Origin: Larkinella rosea
GTDB lineage: Bacteria > Bacteroidota > Bacteroidia > Cytophagales > Spirosomataceae
DNA: 64,000 nt
NCBI RefSeq assembly: GCF_003858635.1
Contig: NZ_RQJO01000015.1
Span: forward strand, 372,001 to 436,000
Direction of reading: 5' to 3'
How positions within the stretch are numbered: position 1 is the first letter of the stretch; every line of letters starts with the position of its first letter. Both the position numbers and the translations under genes were made by a program. The notes under the pieces are model-generated. The model worked only from the letters and a program-made list of their open reading frames with translations, was not told where the DNA came from and ran no database searches. Of this stretch, positions 9,190-17,438 are shown in pieces.

Positions 9190-10785
9190 TTACGGTTTGT
9201 TACTATCCACGACCAGCTTGTTATCCCGGTTCGCAATTTCCCAGGCGGTGTAAAACACCAGACGGGCGGATTTTTCGGCCAGCTTGAAATTGATTTTCTC
9301 AACGTCGTCGCCGGGCCGGTGGTAGTCGGCGTGGAGGCCATTGAAGTAAAAAATGATGGGAATTTTATGCTTGGCGAAATTGTAGTGGTCGGAGCGGTAA
9401 TAAATTCGCTGCGGATCGCTGGGTTCGTTGTACTTGTAATCCAGTTCCAGCGCCGTGTATTTCCGGTTGGCGTCTTCGCTGATCTGGTGCAGTTCCGACG
9501 ATAGTTTATCGGAACCAATGACGTAAATGTAGTTGTCGGATTTCCCTTCGTGCAGGTCGTCGACGCGGCCCACCATGTCGATGTTCAGGTCGCAGACGGT
9601 TTTATCGAGTGGCAAAACCGGGCTCATGTCGGTGTAATATTGCGAGCCCAGCAAGCCTTTTTCTTCCCCCGAAACCGTCAGGAACAGCAGGCTCCGGCGT
9701 GGGCCGTGACCTTCGGCTTTGGCTTTGGCAAACGCCTGTGCAATTTCAATCACCGATACCGTTCCGGAGCCGTCGTCGTTGGCGCCGTTGTTCACCTGGC
9801 CATCCGGGTTGACGCCAATGTGGTCATAATGCGCCGAAACCACGATCACTTCGTCTTTTTTGTCGGTTCCTTCCAGAAAACCGGCTACGTTGCTGCTTTC
9901 GAGCAACACATCTTTCCGTTCGGCTTTCAGACTGATTTTTCCTTTCAGCGCGCCCGAATTTGCCTTGCCGGTTTTGCTGATTTTGGCAACCGCAGCCTGC
10001 CATTTGGCGGGAGTCGTATTGAGCAGTTCCGCGCCCATTTCCTGCGGAATCAGGAACGTACCGACGGCCCCGATTTTCTCCATTGCCGGTTTGAGACTCA
10101 GCCGGTTAAACCGCCCCATCAAGGCCGTACGTTCGGCTACCAACCGGCGGTAGGCTTCCGGCGATTCGGCCGAAACAATAAAGATTTGCTCGGCGCCCTT
10201 GTCTTTCGCAATCGTCACTTTTTTCCGCAGGTTTTCTTCGCTGCTCCATTCCGAAGGCTTGTCGGAGTTGGTAATCAGGTAGTTGCCATTGGCTTTTTTG
10301 GGTTCACCTTCCAGAATGACCACTGCTTTTCCCTGTACATTCACCTTCGCGTAGTCATTGTAAGTGTCGGTCATAATACCGTAGCCCACAAAAATGGTTT
10401 CGAACGATGCTTCCTGCATCACGCCAAACAACCCGTTGACAATGAAATCCTTCGGATAGGTGTATGTTTTGTCCCCGGCTTTGACGTAAAAATCACCCCA
10501 GGTCTTCTGGTACAGCGTGAACGGCTGGAAATACCCGGTTTTGCCGTCTTCGGTTTTGACAATGGGCTGTAGCTTTTCGGCAGCGAACTGTTTGGCGATG
10601 TAATCGGCGGCTTTTCGCTGGCCGGCTTTCCCGGTTTCACGACCTTCCATATCGTCCGCAGCCAGCACGCGCAGGTGCTTCTCGAGATCCGCTGCCTGAA
10701 TGGTATTGGCGTAATCGGTGGCGGTTTGGGCCGTGGCCAGCTGCGCAAGCAACAGAAAACCGGCACTACAAATCGAATATTTCAT
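9190..10785 (-). CDS. Secreted M28-family zinc aminopeptidase with PA-like insert
   Basis: A 531-residue exported metallopeptidase. A signal peptide (residues 1-19, ending ATAQ) is followed by the LRVLAADDMEGRETG segment typical of this branch. A protease-associated-like insert (about 110-260) comes next, then the M28 core. Zinc ligands and catalytic residues are visible in SAHYDHIG, NNGANDDGSGT, SGEEKGLLGS, NIDMVGR and HADYHRPGDD. It most likely trims amino acids or dipeptides from peptides in the periplasm or outside the cell. It is transcribed alone, with a candidate -7 element 66 bp before the ATG. Confidence 0.94.
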   Translation of the reverse strand: MKYSICSAGFLLLAQLATAQTATDYANTIQAADLEKHLRVLAADDMEGRETGKAGQRKAADYIAKQFAAEKLQPIVKTEDGKTGYFQPFTLYQKTWGDFYVKAGDKTYTYPKDFIVNGLFGVMQEASFETIFVGYGIMTDTYNDYAKVNVQGKAVVILEGEPKKANGNYLITNSDKPSEWSSEENLRKKVTIAKDKGAEQIFIVSAESPEAYRRLVAERTALMGRFNRLSLKPAMEKIGAVGTFLIPQEMGAELLNTTPAKWQAAVAKISKTGKANSGALKGKISLKAERKDVLLESSNVAGFLEGTDKKDEVIVVSAHYDHIGVNPDGQVNNGANDDGSGTVSVIEIAQAFAKAKAEGHGPRRSLLFLTVSGEEKGLLGSQYYTDMSPVLPLDKTVCDLNIDMVGRVDDLHEGKSDNYIYVIGSDKLSSELHQISEDANRKYTALELDYKYNEPSDPQRIYYRSDHYNFAKHKIPIIFYFNGLHADYHRPGDDVEKINFKLAEKSARLVFYTAWEIANRDNKLVVDSNKP

Positions 10786-10850
10786 TGAGTTGTTGTGAAG
10801 AAAATGACAAAGTAAAAAGCAGGAATCGAAAATATCCGTCCCTGCTTGTG

Positions 10851-10858
10851 CAAATATA
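10851..10858 (-). promoter_or_regulatory. Candidate -7 promoter element for the M28 peptidase
   Basis: Read on the minus strand this is TATATTTG, matching the Bacteroidota -7 consensus TAnnTTTG, 66 bp upstream of the peptidase ATG. No clear TTG lies at the expected -33 spacing, so this is a half-site match only. The rest of the 328-bp gap (10786-11113) shows no gene and no other element I trust. Confidence 0.35.
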
Positions 10859-11113
10859 AAACGAAAATGTGGGTTAATTCAGTACCCAAATCAGGGTTGT
10901 TGCACAATCGCCACCGGCTGGATTTTGGGCAATGCTTATAAGTTCTATTTCTGACTTTTGAAGTTTCATCCCGGTTTTTCAAACTCATCTCCGGTCTGCA
11001 ATCGCCATACATCAAAAGTATCCTAAAATGCAACATGCGTCTCAGCAGGGCGAGCCACTAAATCCCACCTTTGCCGGGATTTAACATTCTGTTCTATTCA
11101 ACAACATCTACTT

Positions 11114-11962
11114 ATGGAAAAAATAGTTATTACAGCCTCCGATGGCTATCAACTGAGTGCGCTTTATGCCGCTCCTTCCACTAAAAGCGTGGGCACTATT
11201 GTCATCAGCTCGGCTACCGGAGTTCGAAAAGAATTCTACCTGCATTTTGCGTTTTTTCTCGTTGGTCAGGGGTATACGGTTTTGCTGTATGATTACCGGG
11301 GAATCGGCGGATCGGCCCCGGACGACCTGCGTAAAATGGATGCGTATATGCACGAATGGGGAACCAAAGACATGAATGCGGTTCTTAATTACCTGGTGGA
11401 AGGAAAAGGCCTGACGGATATTATCTGGCTGGGGCACAGCGTTGGCGCCCAGTTGATCGGTTTTCTGGAAAAACCGCACCACATCAGAAAAGTCATTTCA
11501 ATCAATTCGGCGTTGGGATACTGGCGGTATTTTCCGTTTCCGATGAACTGGCTGATCTGGGGACTCTGGTATTTTATTGGCCCCTTAATGGTCAAACTGT
11601 ACGGCTATGGCGTGATGACGAAAATCGGCTGGGGCGAAAACCTCCCGCGTAATATGATGAAGGAATGGCGATCCTGGTGCCTAAACAAAACCTACTTTCG
11701 GGCGTCGTTAAAACAGGCGTTGCAAGCCGATCAGTTTTCGCAGTTTACCACACCGATCACATCCGTCTACATGAGCGACGATTTTATCGCCAATGACAAA
11801 ACCGTGCCGTTGATGTTAACATTTTTCCCGAATGCACCGCAGCGGATCCGAAAGCTGGCGGTCCGGGAATTCACGCAGGAAAAGGTGGGGCACACCGGCG
11901 TGTTTCGGAAGAAATTCCGGCACAACCTCTGGCCGGTGCTGATTGAGGAAATCAAAAAGTAA
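11114..11962 (+). CDS. Alpha/beta hydrolase of the COG4757-like type
   Basis: A 282-residue alpha/beta-hydrolase without a signal peptide. The nucleophile elbow is GHSVGAQ (Ser about residue 106). An oxyanion-side strand is YTVLLYDYRGIGGSAP. The catalytic Asp is probably in SVYMSDDFI and the His in EKVGHTGVF near the C-terminus. A hydrophobic, Trp/Tyr-rich cap (about residues 130-175) probably shapes an apolar substrate pocket. The substrate is unknown; predicted esterases or acyl hydrolases share this layout. It stands alone and is convergent with nadD, 20 bp away. Confidence 0.85.
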   Translation: MEKIVITASDGYQLSALYAAPSTKSVGTIVISSATGVRKEFYLHFAFFLVGQGYTVLLYDYRGIGGSAPDDLRKMDAYMHEWGTKDMNAVLNYLVEGKGLTDIIWLGHSVGAQLIGFLEKPHHIRKVISINSALGYWRYFPFPMNWLIWGLWYFIGPLMVKLYGYGVMTKIGWGENLPRNMMKEWRSWCLNKTYFRASLKQALQADQFSQFTTPITSVYMSDDFIANDKTVPLMLTFFPNAPQRIRKLAVREFTQEKVGHTGVFRKKFRHNLWPVLIEEIKK

Positions 11963-11982
11963 ACCGCGGGCGTTTGACGGGC

Positions 11983-12555
11983 TTACAGATAAAATTTCTT
12001 CCGCTCAATGATCTCCCCAACTACATCCGGCACGAGGTAGCGAATGGAGCGGTTATTTTTGAGACAATCGCGGATAAATGTCGCGGAAATATCCAGCAAA
12101 GGAGCCTCCACGAACCGGACGTTGGGGTGTTGCTCCAGCGGACTGGGTTCGCTTTTGGGTCGCGGATAGACGTAAAGCCCGAAATACTCCAGAATTTTTT
12201 CGTAGTTCTTCCAGTTGGGAAACTGTGCCAGATTGTCACCGCCAATGATAAGCCTGAACTGGTGCTGCGGGTATTTTTCCTGAAGGCGGGTGAGCGTATC
12301 GATCGTATAACTGGGGCGGGGCATCGAAAACTCGATGTCCGTCGCTTTCAGTTTTGAATTATCGGCAATGGCCCGTTCCACCAGATCGATCCGGTCGAAC
12401 TCGTGGAGCAGGCTTTTATTCTTTTTGAACGGGTTTTGCGGAGAAACCACAAACCAGACCTGCTCCAGATCGGTGGTGGTAGCCATCGTATTGGCAATAA
12501 TCAGATGACCAACGTGAACCGGGTTGAAGGAGCCAAAAAACAAGCCGATTTTCAT
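11983..12555 (-). CDS. nadD: Nicotinate-nucleotide adenylyltransferase
   Basis: NadD makes nicotinate adenine dinucleotide from nicotinate mononucleotide and ATP in NAD synthesis. The 190-residue length is normal. The nucleotidyltransferase motif GSFNPVHVGHL is at residues about 8-18, and the second motif ISATFIRDCL near residue 160 matches the ISSTxIR signature. The DNA end of the protein (VVGEIIERKKFYL) is also typical of the family. It is the last gene of a leftward operon (ECF sigma factor, anti-sigma factor, gmk, nadD), lying 30 bp after gmk. Confidence 0.96.
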   Translation of the reverse strand: MKIGLFFGSFNPVHVGHLIIANTMATTTDLEQVWFVVSPQNPFKKNKSLLHEFDRIDLVERAIADNSKLKATDIEFSMPRPSYTIDTLTRLQEKYPQHQFRLIIGGDNLAQFPNWKNYEKILEYFGLYVYPRPKSEPSPLEQHPNVRFVEAPLLDISATFIRDCLKNNRSIRYLVPDVVGEIIERKKFYL

Positions 12556-12585
12556 AAGCGCAACGGTTTCAGGCCAACTACCCGG

Positions 12586-13185
12586 TTATACGACGGTTGC
12601 CTTTGTCGGAATGATGTCCTTTTGTAGGAAATCGTCCGTCAGTTTCTGCGCTTTTTTCAGGGTGCTTTCCAGTTCGTCGTTGACCAGAATAACGTCGAAC
12701 TGGTCCTGAAAGCTCATTTCGAAGTGAACCTTGAATAAGCGTTTCGAGAGACTATCCTCGGTTTCGGTGCCACGATCGAGCAAACGACGTTGCAGGGTTT
12801 CTTCGTCCGGTACTTTCACAAAAACCGCCAGCGCTTTGTCGCCGTAGTATTTTTTAAGTTTCAAACCACCCTGTACATCCACGTCGAACAAGACGTGTTT
12901 GCCGCTGCGCCAGACGCGCTCGATCTCCGATTTCAGTGTTCCGTAGAACGCACCCACATACACCTCTTCCCACTCGACGAATTCGTCGTTGTCAATTTTT
13001 TCCTTAAAATCTTCGGGAGTCAGAAAGTAGTAGTCTTTGCCGTTTTGTTCAGCGCGGCCCCGGCGGTCGCGGGTGCAGGCGGAAATCGAAAAACCCAGAT
13101 TCGAATTGGTGGCGAGTAAATGCCTGACGATGGTGGTTTTACCTGAACCGGAGGGTGCCGAAAAAATGATCAGTTTGCCTTCCAA
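12586..13185 (-). CDS. gmk: Guanylate kinase
   Basis: Converts GMP and ATP to GDP and ADP. 199 residues with the P-loop [12 protein letters not shown] (residues about 7-18), the GMP-binding segment ([16 protein letters not shown]) and the lid ([17 protein letters not shown]). The start is a TTG at 13185; no ATG fits, and this TTG places the P-loop where the family expects it. The gene begins 6 bp after the stop codon of the anti-sigma factor, so it is probably co-transcribed and translationally linked with the stress-type regulators upstream. That ties nucleotide supply to an ECF sigma operon. Confidence 0.96.
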   Translation of the reverse strand: MEGKLIIFSAPSGSGKTTIVRHLLATNSNLGFSISACTRDRRGRAEQNGKDYYFLTPEDFKEKIDNDEFVEWEEVYVGAFYGTLKSEIERVWRSGKHVLFDVDVQGGLKLKKYYGDKALAVFVKVPDEETLQRRLLDRGTETEDSLSKRLFKVHFEMSFQDQFDVILVNDELESTLKKAQKLTDDFLQKDIIPTKATVV

Positions 13186-13191
13186 AACCGC

Positions 13192-13491
13192 TTATTTAGT
13201 GATTTCTGCCTGAATAGCGGCTGCAATCTTCTCGGGGCAGCACTTTTTTTCAACTTTGCCCTGAAGGGCTTCCTTGATACACTTTTCAAGGTTATACATA
13301 TCGATGCACGGTTGGCAAACTTCAATATGATCCTTGAAATACTGTTTTTCTTCATCGGTGGCTCCCCCGTCCAGAATCGACTGAATCCGTTTCAGGCATT
13401 TAGCCTGTTGATCGCAGCTTTCTTTCTTGGGGGTAGTCGCTTGCCTACCCTCCATACCAACCGTAGTCGATGAATGCAATGTGCCTGACAT
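13192..13491 (-). CDS. Zinc-binding anti-sigma factor (ZAS type)
   Basis: A 99-residue Cys-rich protein directly downstream of an ECF sigma gene. HIEVCQPC (about residues 55-62) fits the H-x3-C-x2-C core of zinc-associated anti-sigma factors, with further Cys near the start (SCDQQAKC) and end (KKCC). There is no membrane segment, so it is likely a cytosolic redox-sensitive type in which thiol oxidation would release the sigma factor. The gap to the sigma gene is 84 bp. Identity as an anti-sigma factor is inferred from motif and position; the sensing mode is inference from related RsrA-like proteins. Confidence 0.82.
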   Translation of the reverse strand: MSGTLHSSTTVGMEGRQATTPKKESCDQQAKCLKRIQSILDGGATDEEKQYFKDHIEVCQPCIDMYNLEKCIKEALQGKVEKKCCPEKIAAAIQAEITK

Positions 13492-13575
13492 TGGAAAAAT
13501 TTAATTTATTCCAGAAATTGTTATACAATATAGAAACTAATCTATTAACCAAGTATCTATCCCAAAAAGTTTCAG

Positions 13576-14190
13576 TTAGTCATCATTTTTGTTGTACCCC
13601 ATCGAAGCTGCGTATTCTTTCAGCTTGTCTTTCAGCAGATTCCGGGCGCGGTGTAACCGTGAGCGAACCGTTCCGATTGGAATGTCCAGAATCTTGGCCA
13701 TTTCCTCATACGTGAATCCTTCGATGTCACAGAGAATAATAACCGTTCGGAAATCGACCGGCAGCGAGTTGAGAGCCGAGGCCACCTCATCGCCAATCAT
13801 ATCCTGCACTGTTTCGAACCTCAGATCCGTGGTGTGCTCGGTTTCTGATGCTTCATCGGAATTGTAGGTTGTCTCTACATCCTGGTAATCAACTTTCGCC
13901 GGTTCCTTACTTTTCTTGCGGTAATCGTTGATGAAGCTGTTCTTCAGAATGCGGAACAACCACGCTTTCGCGTTAGTTCCCTGTTCGAATGATGAGATAA
14001 AGCGGAAAGCTTTTAAATAGGTATCCTGCACCAGATCGTTCGCGTCATCTTCGTCCATCGTCAGGCGAAAGGCAAAGTTGTACATGGAGTCGATGTGGGG
14101 CATGAACTCCTTGTTGAAGACCTGGTACTTTTGTTCGTCTGTATACCCTTGGAGTTGTGTATCTGACATAATTTCGGGCATCGTCGTCAT
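13576..14190 (-). CDS. ECF RNA polymerase sigma factor
   Basis: A 204-residue ECF (group IV) sigma factor. Region 2 spans about residues 30-100 (MYNFAFRLTMDEDDANDLVQ, then DTYLKAFRF and AWLFRILKN). Region 4 spans about 140-195, with the helix-turn-helix FTYEEMAKILDIPIGTVRSR. An acidic, Asp/Glu/Thr-rich linker separates them. It heads a leftward operon with its presumed zinc anti-sigma factor, gmk and nadD. An inverted repeat (AAATGG-ATG-CCATTT) lies just upstream on the same strand and could be an operator (weak). Confidence 0.94.
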   Translation of the reverse strand: MTTMPEIMSDTQLQGYTDEQKYQVFNKEFMPHIDSMYNFAFRLTMDEDDANDLVQDTYLKAFRFISSFEQGTNAKAWLFRILKNSFINDYRKKSKEPAKVDYQDVETTYNSDEASETEHTTDLRFETVQDMIGDEVASALNSLPVDFRTVIILCDIEGFTYEEMAKILDIPIGTVRSRLHRARNLLKDKLKEYAASMGYNKNDD

Positions 14191-14675
14191 AAAATTACAA
14201 ATGAAAATTAAATGGCATCCATTTTTTTCGCAGGTTCAATACATACGGATGTAGTATGAGTAGCGATGTTTCATAGAATCAGGGAGTTAAGCCCTTAAAA
14301 AGAATCGTTAATCGGATAATAAAAAAATCAACACCAATGTTTCAAGTCTACTGCAAAAATCAATCCTAGCCGGGTTCGATCCTACATATGGCAAGGAACA
14401 GGACAATTTGGCAGGACGCAAGCCGGGGGTGATGGATGGTTGGTTAAGGCGGATGGAAGGCCGGAAATGGAGAGTGAAACCTTAAATCGGCAAGCGGGCA
14501 GAACCGCTGATGTGAGCGGTTTTTAGCCAGGCAGAATCCCCCTCCAGCCCTCCCGTCAGCGCCTGCCCAACCAATTATTTTTTCGAAAAATTTTCAGATA
14601 TCTCCAGTTCGTACGGAAAATTTGGAGATTTCCAGAATTTAAAACCGTCTTTAGGTTCCGGACTGGTAGCCAGCC
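14191..14675. other. Gene-poor gap of about 485 bp
   Basis: No convincing gene. The left end holds the leader of the ECF sigma gene. At 14502-14524 AACCGCT and AGCGGTT form a stem with a 6-base loop followed by four T, resembling a rightward terminator, but there is no rightward gene before it. At about 14600-14635 a short inverted repeat (ATCTCCA/TGGAGAT) lies in AT-rich DNA. Together with the neighbouring remnants this looks like degraded sequence. Confidence 0.5.
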
Positions 14676-15056
14676 TCAGGTAGCGTGATTGATCAGAGAC
14701 AGAACAACCCGAAACTGACCGTTGGCTTCGTGAACCATCGGCCGGGGCTGGTTCAGCATCTGGTACGTGCTGAGAATATTGGTAATCCCGACGCCATTGG
14801 AAATGACGCGGGATGGTTTTCGCTGGAGGTTATTGGCCACCTGAACGCTGCCATCGGCCGTGGTCGTAATCTCGATGATCAGGGGTTGGTCGGGCAAAAT
14901 AATGTTGTGTTTGACGGCATTCTCGACCCGCAGTTTCGGGATGCCTTCGTAAACGCCCACGATCAGAACCGTTAACAAAACCGCACTCGACAGAATGCTG
15001 TCGCCGGACGGAAAAGCAAGATGCCCGTTTAACAACAGCGAACGGAGTATCCCCAC
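14676..15056 (-). pseudogene. Remnant of a LytS-type sensor histidine kinase with internal deletion
   Basis: The 126-codon frame joins two separate parts of a LytS-like (His_kinase plus HATPase) sensor. Residues about 20-38 (ILSSAVLLTVLIVGVYEG) match the last membrane helix of such kinases. The following residues go straight into the ATPase end (RVENAVKHN, VANNLQRK, NGVGITNILSTYQML). The phosphoacceptor His region and linker between them are missing. The upstream membrane part is also gone, its place taken by a sulfatase fragment on the other strand. Only a GTG could start the frame. It is unlikely to make a working kinase. Confidence 0.8.
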
Positions 15057-15067
15057 TAGGATAATGA

Positions 15068-15460
15068 GATCAGGCGAAAGAAGAACTGGCCGCCTACTAC
15101 GGCATGATTTCGGAGCTGGATGCGCAGGTCGGGCGGATTTTCTGGGCGCCCACAGTAGAAAGCCAAAGTCTGTATCCTTACATCAAAGGGACCAAAAAGC
15201 AGGGACGCGATGCCTACCGCGATTTGCCGCGGGCCGTGCGGACGGCTGATAATTGGAAGCTGATCAAATACAACGTGAAGCAGTGGGAAACCACCCAGTT
15301 GTTCGACCTCAACAAAGACCCGTACGAAACCCGCAACCTGGCCAACGACCCGGCTTTTCGTCAGAAAAAGCAACAGTCGGAAACGCGGCTGGTCAGCGAA
15401 ATGAAAACGTACCACGATTTTCTGAATTTTGGGAAACCCAATGGGGGTACACAACCCTGA
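15068..15460 (+). pseudogene. Remnant of a sulfatase with large internal deletion
   Basis: The frame begins abruptly after a stop at 15065 with KEELAAYYGMISELDAQVGR, which belongs to the middle of a family S1 sulfatase. It then jumps to the C-terminal part (ESQSLYPYIKGT, AVRTADNWKLIKYNV, TQLFDLNKDPYETRNLA). The N-terminal half with the formylglycine cysteine is absent. So is the segment that would carry the second set of metal ligands (usually a TSDNG-like motif). It lies 26 bp before an intact sulfatase and 12 bp from the kinase remnant on the other strand. Inactive by inspection. Confidence 0.85.
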
Positions 15461-15485
15461 CAAAACCATCACAATGACCTGACGT

Positions 15486-17348
15486 ATGCGAAGAAAACCG
15501 TCGAAAAACCGGATGCCGTTTGTACAGATGACCCTGTGTCTGATCGTTCTGGTATTCCCGGTTTTGGCAAAAGCCCCGAATACCACCGACCGGCCCAACA
15601 TTCTCTGGATCGTCAGCGAAGACAACAACACTTCGTTGATCGGTTGTTACGGAAATCCGTACGCGACGACGCCCAACATCGACCGGTTTGCGAAGGAAAG
15701 CATTCTGTACAAAAATGCGTTTTCGACGGCCCCGGTTTGCGCCCCTTCCCGTAACACGCTGATTACGGGCATGTATCCGCCCTCGCTCGGCACCGAGCAC
15801 ATGCGGAGCACGAATCCGGTGCCCTCATTCGTGAAGTTCTTTCCGGCGTATTTGCGGGAAGCGGGCTATTATACAACGAACAATGCCAAGAAGGACTACA
15901 ACACCGTCGATCAGGTCGATGCCTGGGACGAATCGAGTGCAAAGGCAACCTACAAAAACCGAAAGCCGGGGCAGCCTTTTTTCTCCGTATTCAACCTCAA
16001 TGTTTCGCACGAAAGTTCACTGCACGAGCCTGCCGCTTCGCTCCAACACGATCCGGAAAAAGCGCCGATTCCGCCGTATCACCCCAAAACCGCTGAGTTC
16101 AAGCACGACTGGGCGCAGTATTACGACAAAGTGGAGGAAATGGACCGGCAGTTTCATAAACTCCTGAACGAGTTGCAGGAAGCCGGTCTGGCCGACAACA
16201 CCATTGTTTTCTACTACGCCGACAACGGCGGGGTGCTGGGCCGCAGCAAGCGGTTTATGTACGAGTCGGGCCTGCACGTGCCGCTGGTGGTGCATTTGCC
16301 GAAAAAATACGCGCATCTCGCAAAGGCAAAACCCGGTTCGCAAACCGATCAGTTGGTGACGTTCGTGGATTTTGCCCCGACGATTCTGAGTCTGGTGGGG
16401 ATCAAAATTCCCGACTACATGCAGGGGCAGGCGTTTCTGGGAACCCAGCAAAAACCGGAGCGCGCGTATGCCTACGGTTTTCGGGGCAGGATGGACGAAG
16501 CCATCGACCTCTCGCGGTCGGTGCGGGACAAAAGATTCCGCTACATCCGGAATTACCTGCCGCACCGGATTTACGGCCAGCACCTCGACTACCTGTGGAG
16601 AGCGCCGTCAATTCCATCCTGGGAAGCCGAGTTCAAAGCCGGTCGGCTGAACGAGGTACAGGCCCGGTTCTGGCAAACCAAACCGGCGGAGGAGTTGTAC
16701 GACGTGATCGCCGATCCCGACAATGTTCATAACCTGGCGACCGATCCGAAATACGCCAGGGAATTGATCCGGCTGCGGAAAGCCAACGGACAATGGCTCC
16801 GGCAAAGCCAGGATGTGGGGTTTATTCCTGAAGCCCTGCTGACCCGGATTGCCGAAAAAACACCTTTGTACGATTACGCCCGAAGCGGCCGGTATAACCG
16901 GAACCGGGTCATCGAAACCGCCACGCTGGCGTCGTCGCGCAACCCGACCGACGGCCCGGAACTGACCCAACGCCTGACCGACTCCGATCCGGTGGTCCGG
17001 TATTGGGCGGCAACGGGCTGCACGGTTTTGAAACGGACGTCGGCCAAAACCGCCTTAACGCAACGCCTTCAGGACGACGAAGAAACCGTACAGGTGGCGG
17101 CTGCAGAAGCGCTGTACCAACTCGGCGAAACCGACGAAGCCGTGGCGGCTCTCAAAAAAGCGCTGGCGAGTTCCAGCCGTTCGGTTCGGCTTCAGGCCTT
17201 GAATGCGCTCTTAACACTCGGGCCGGCTGCGGCTCCGGCGCTGGAAGCGGCCCGGGCGTTGATCCCGAAAAATCCGTCGCCGAATGCGGTGAATGATGCG
17301 TATGATGTGCGGGCCGCTCAGAATCTGGTGGAAACGCTCGAAAAGTGA
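15486..17348 (+). CDS. Secreted sulfatase with C-terminal HEAT-like repeats (heparan N-sulfatase-like)
   Basis: A 620-residue family S1 sulfatase with an N-terminal signal sequence (about residues 1-29). The formylglycine site is in PVCAPSRNTLITG (C-x-P-S-R). Metal-binding parts are seen in ILWIVSEDN and in the YYADNGG segment near residue 240. The early part resembles sulfamidase (SGSH)-like enzymes, suggesting N- or O-sulfated sugar chains as substrate; that is inference. Unusually, residues about 480-610 form helical HEAT-like repeats (DSDPVVRYWAATG, DDEETVQVAAAEALYQLG, SSSRSVRLQALNALLTLG), probably for binding a partner or polymer. It is first of three tandem sulfatases and depends on a formylglycine-generating enzyme not seen here. 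Confidence 0.93.
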   Translation: MRRKPSKNRMPFVQMTLCLIVLVFPVLAKAPNTTDRPNILWIVSEDNNTSLIGCYGNPYATTPNIDRFAKESILYKNAFSTAPVCAPSRNTLITGMYPPSLGTEHMRSTNPVPSFVKFFPAYLREAGYYTTNNAKKDYNTVDQVDAWDESSAKATYKNRKPGQPFFSVFNLNVSHESSLHEPAASLQHDPEKAPIPPYHPKTAEFKHDWAQYYDKVEEMDRQFHKLLNELQEAGLADNTIVFYYADNGGVLGRSKRFMYESGLHVPLVVHLPKKYAHLAKAKPGSQTDQLVTFVDFAPTILSLVGIKIPDYMQGQAFLGTQQKPERAYAYGFRGRMDEAIDLSRSVRDKRFRYIRNYLPHRIYGQHLDYLWRAPSIPSWEAEFKAGRLNEVQARFWQTKPAEELYDVIADPDNVHNLATDPKYARELIRLRKANGQWLRQSQDVGFIPEALLTRIAEKTPLYDYARSGRYNRNRVIETATLASSRNPTDGPELTQRLTDSDPVVRYWAATGCTVLKRTSAKTALTQRLQDDEETVQVAAAEALYQLGETDEAVAALKKALASSSRSVRLQALNALLTLGPAAAPALEAARALIPKNPSPNAVNDAYDVRAAQNLVETLEK

Positions 17349-17438
17349 TTTGAGAAATCCGGAAAAAATCGTTCTTTACGACATAGTGGACGGGTAAACC
17401 GCCGGTTTGCCCGCCGAACCCCAAAACCCTTGATCGCC

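Noticed and set aside
14502-14524. Rho-independent terminator on the plus strand
   Set aside because: The stem and T-run look right, but no rightward gene precedes it; it is mentioned only as part of the gene-poor gap.
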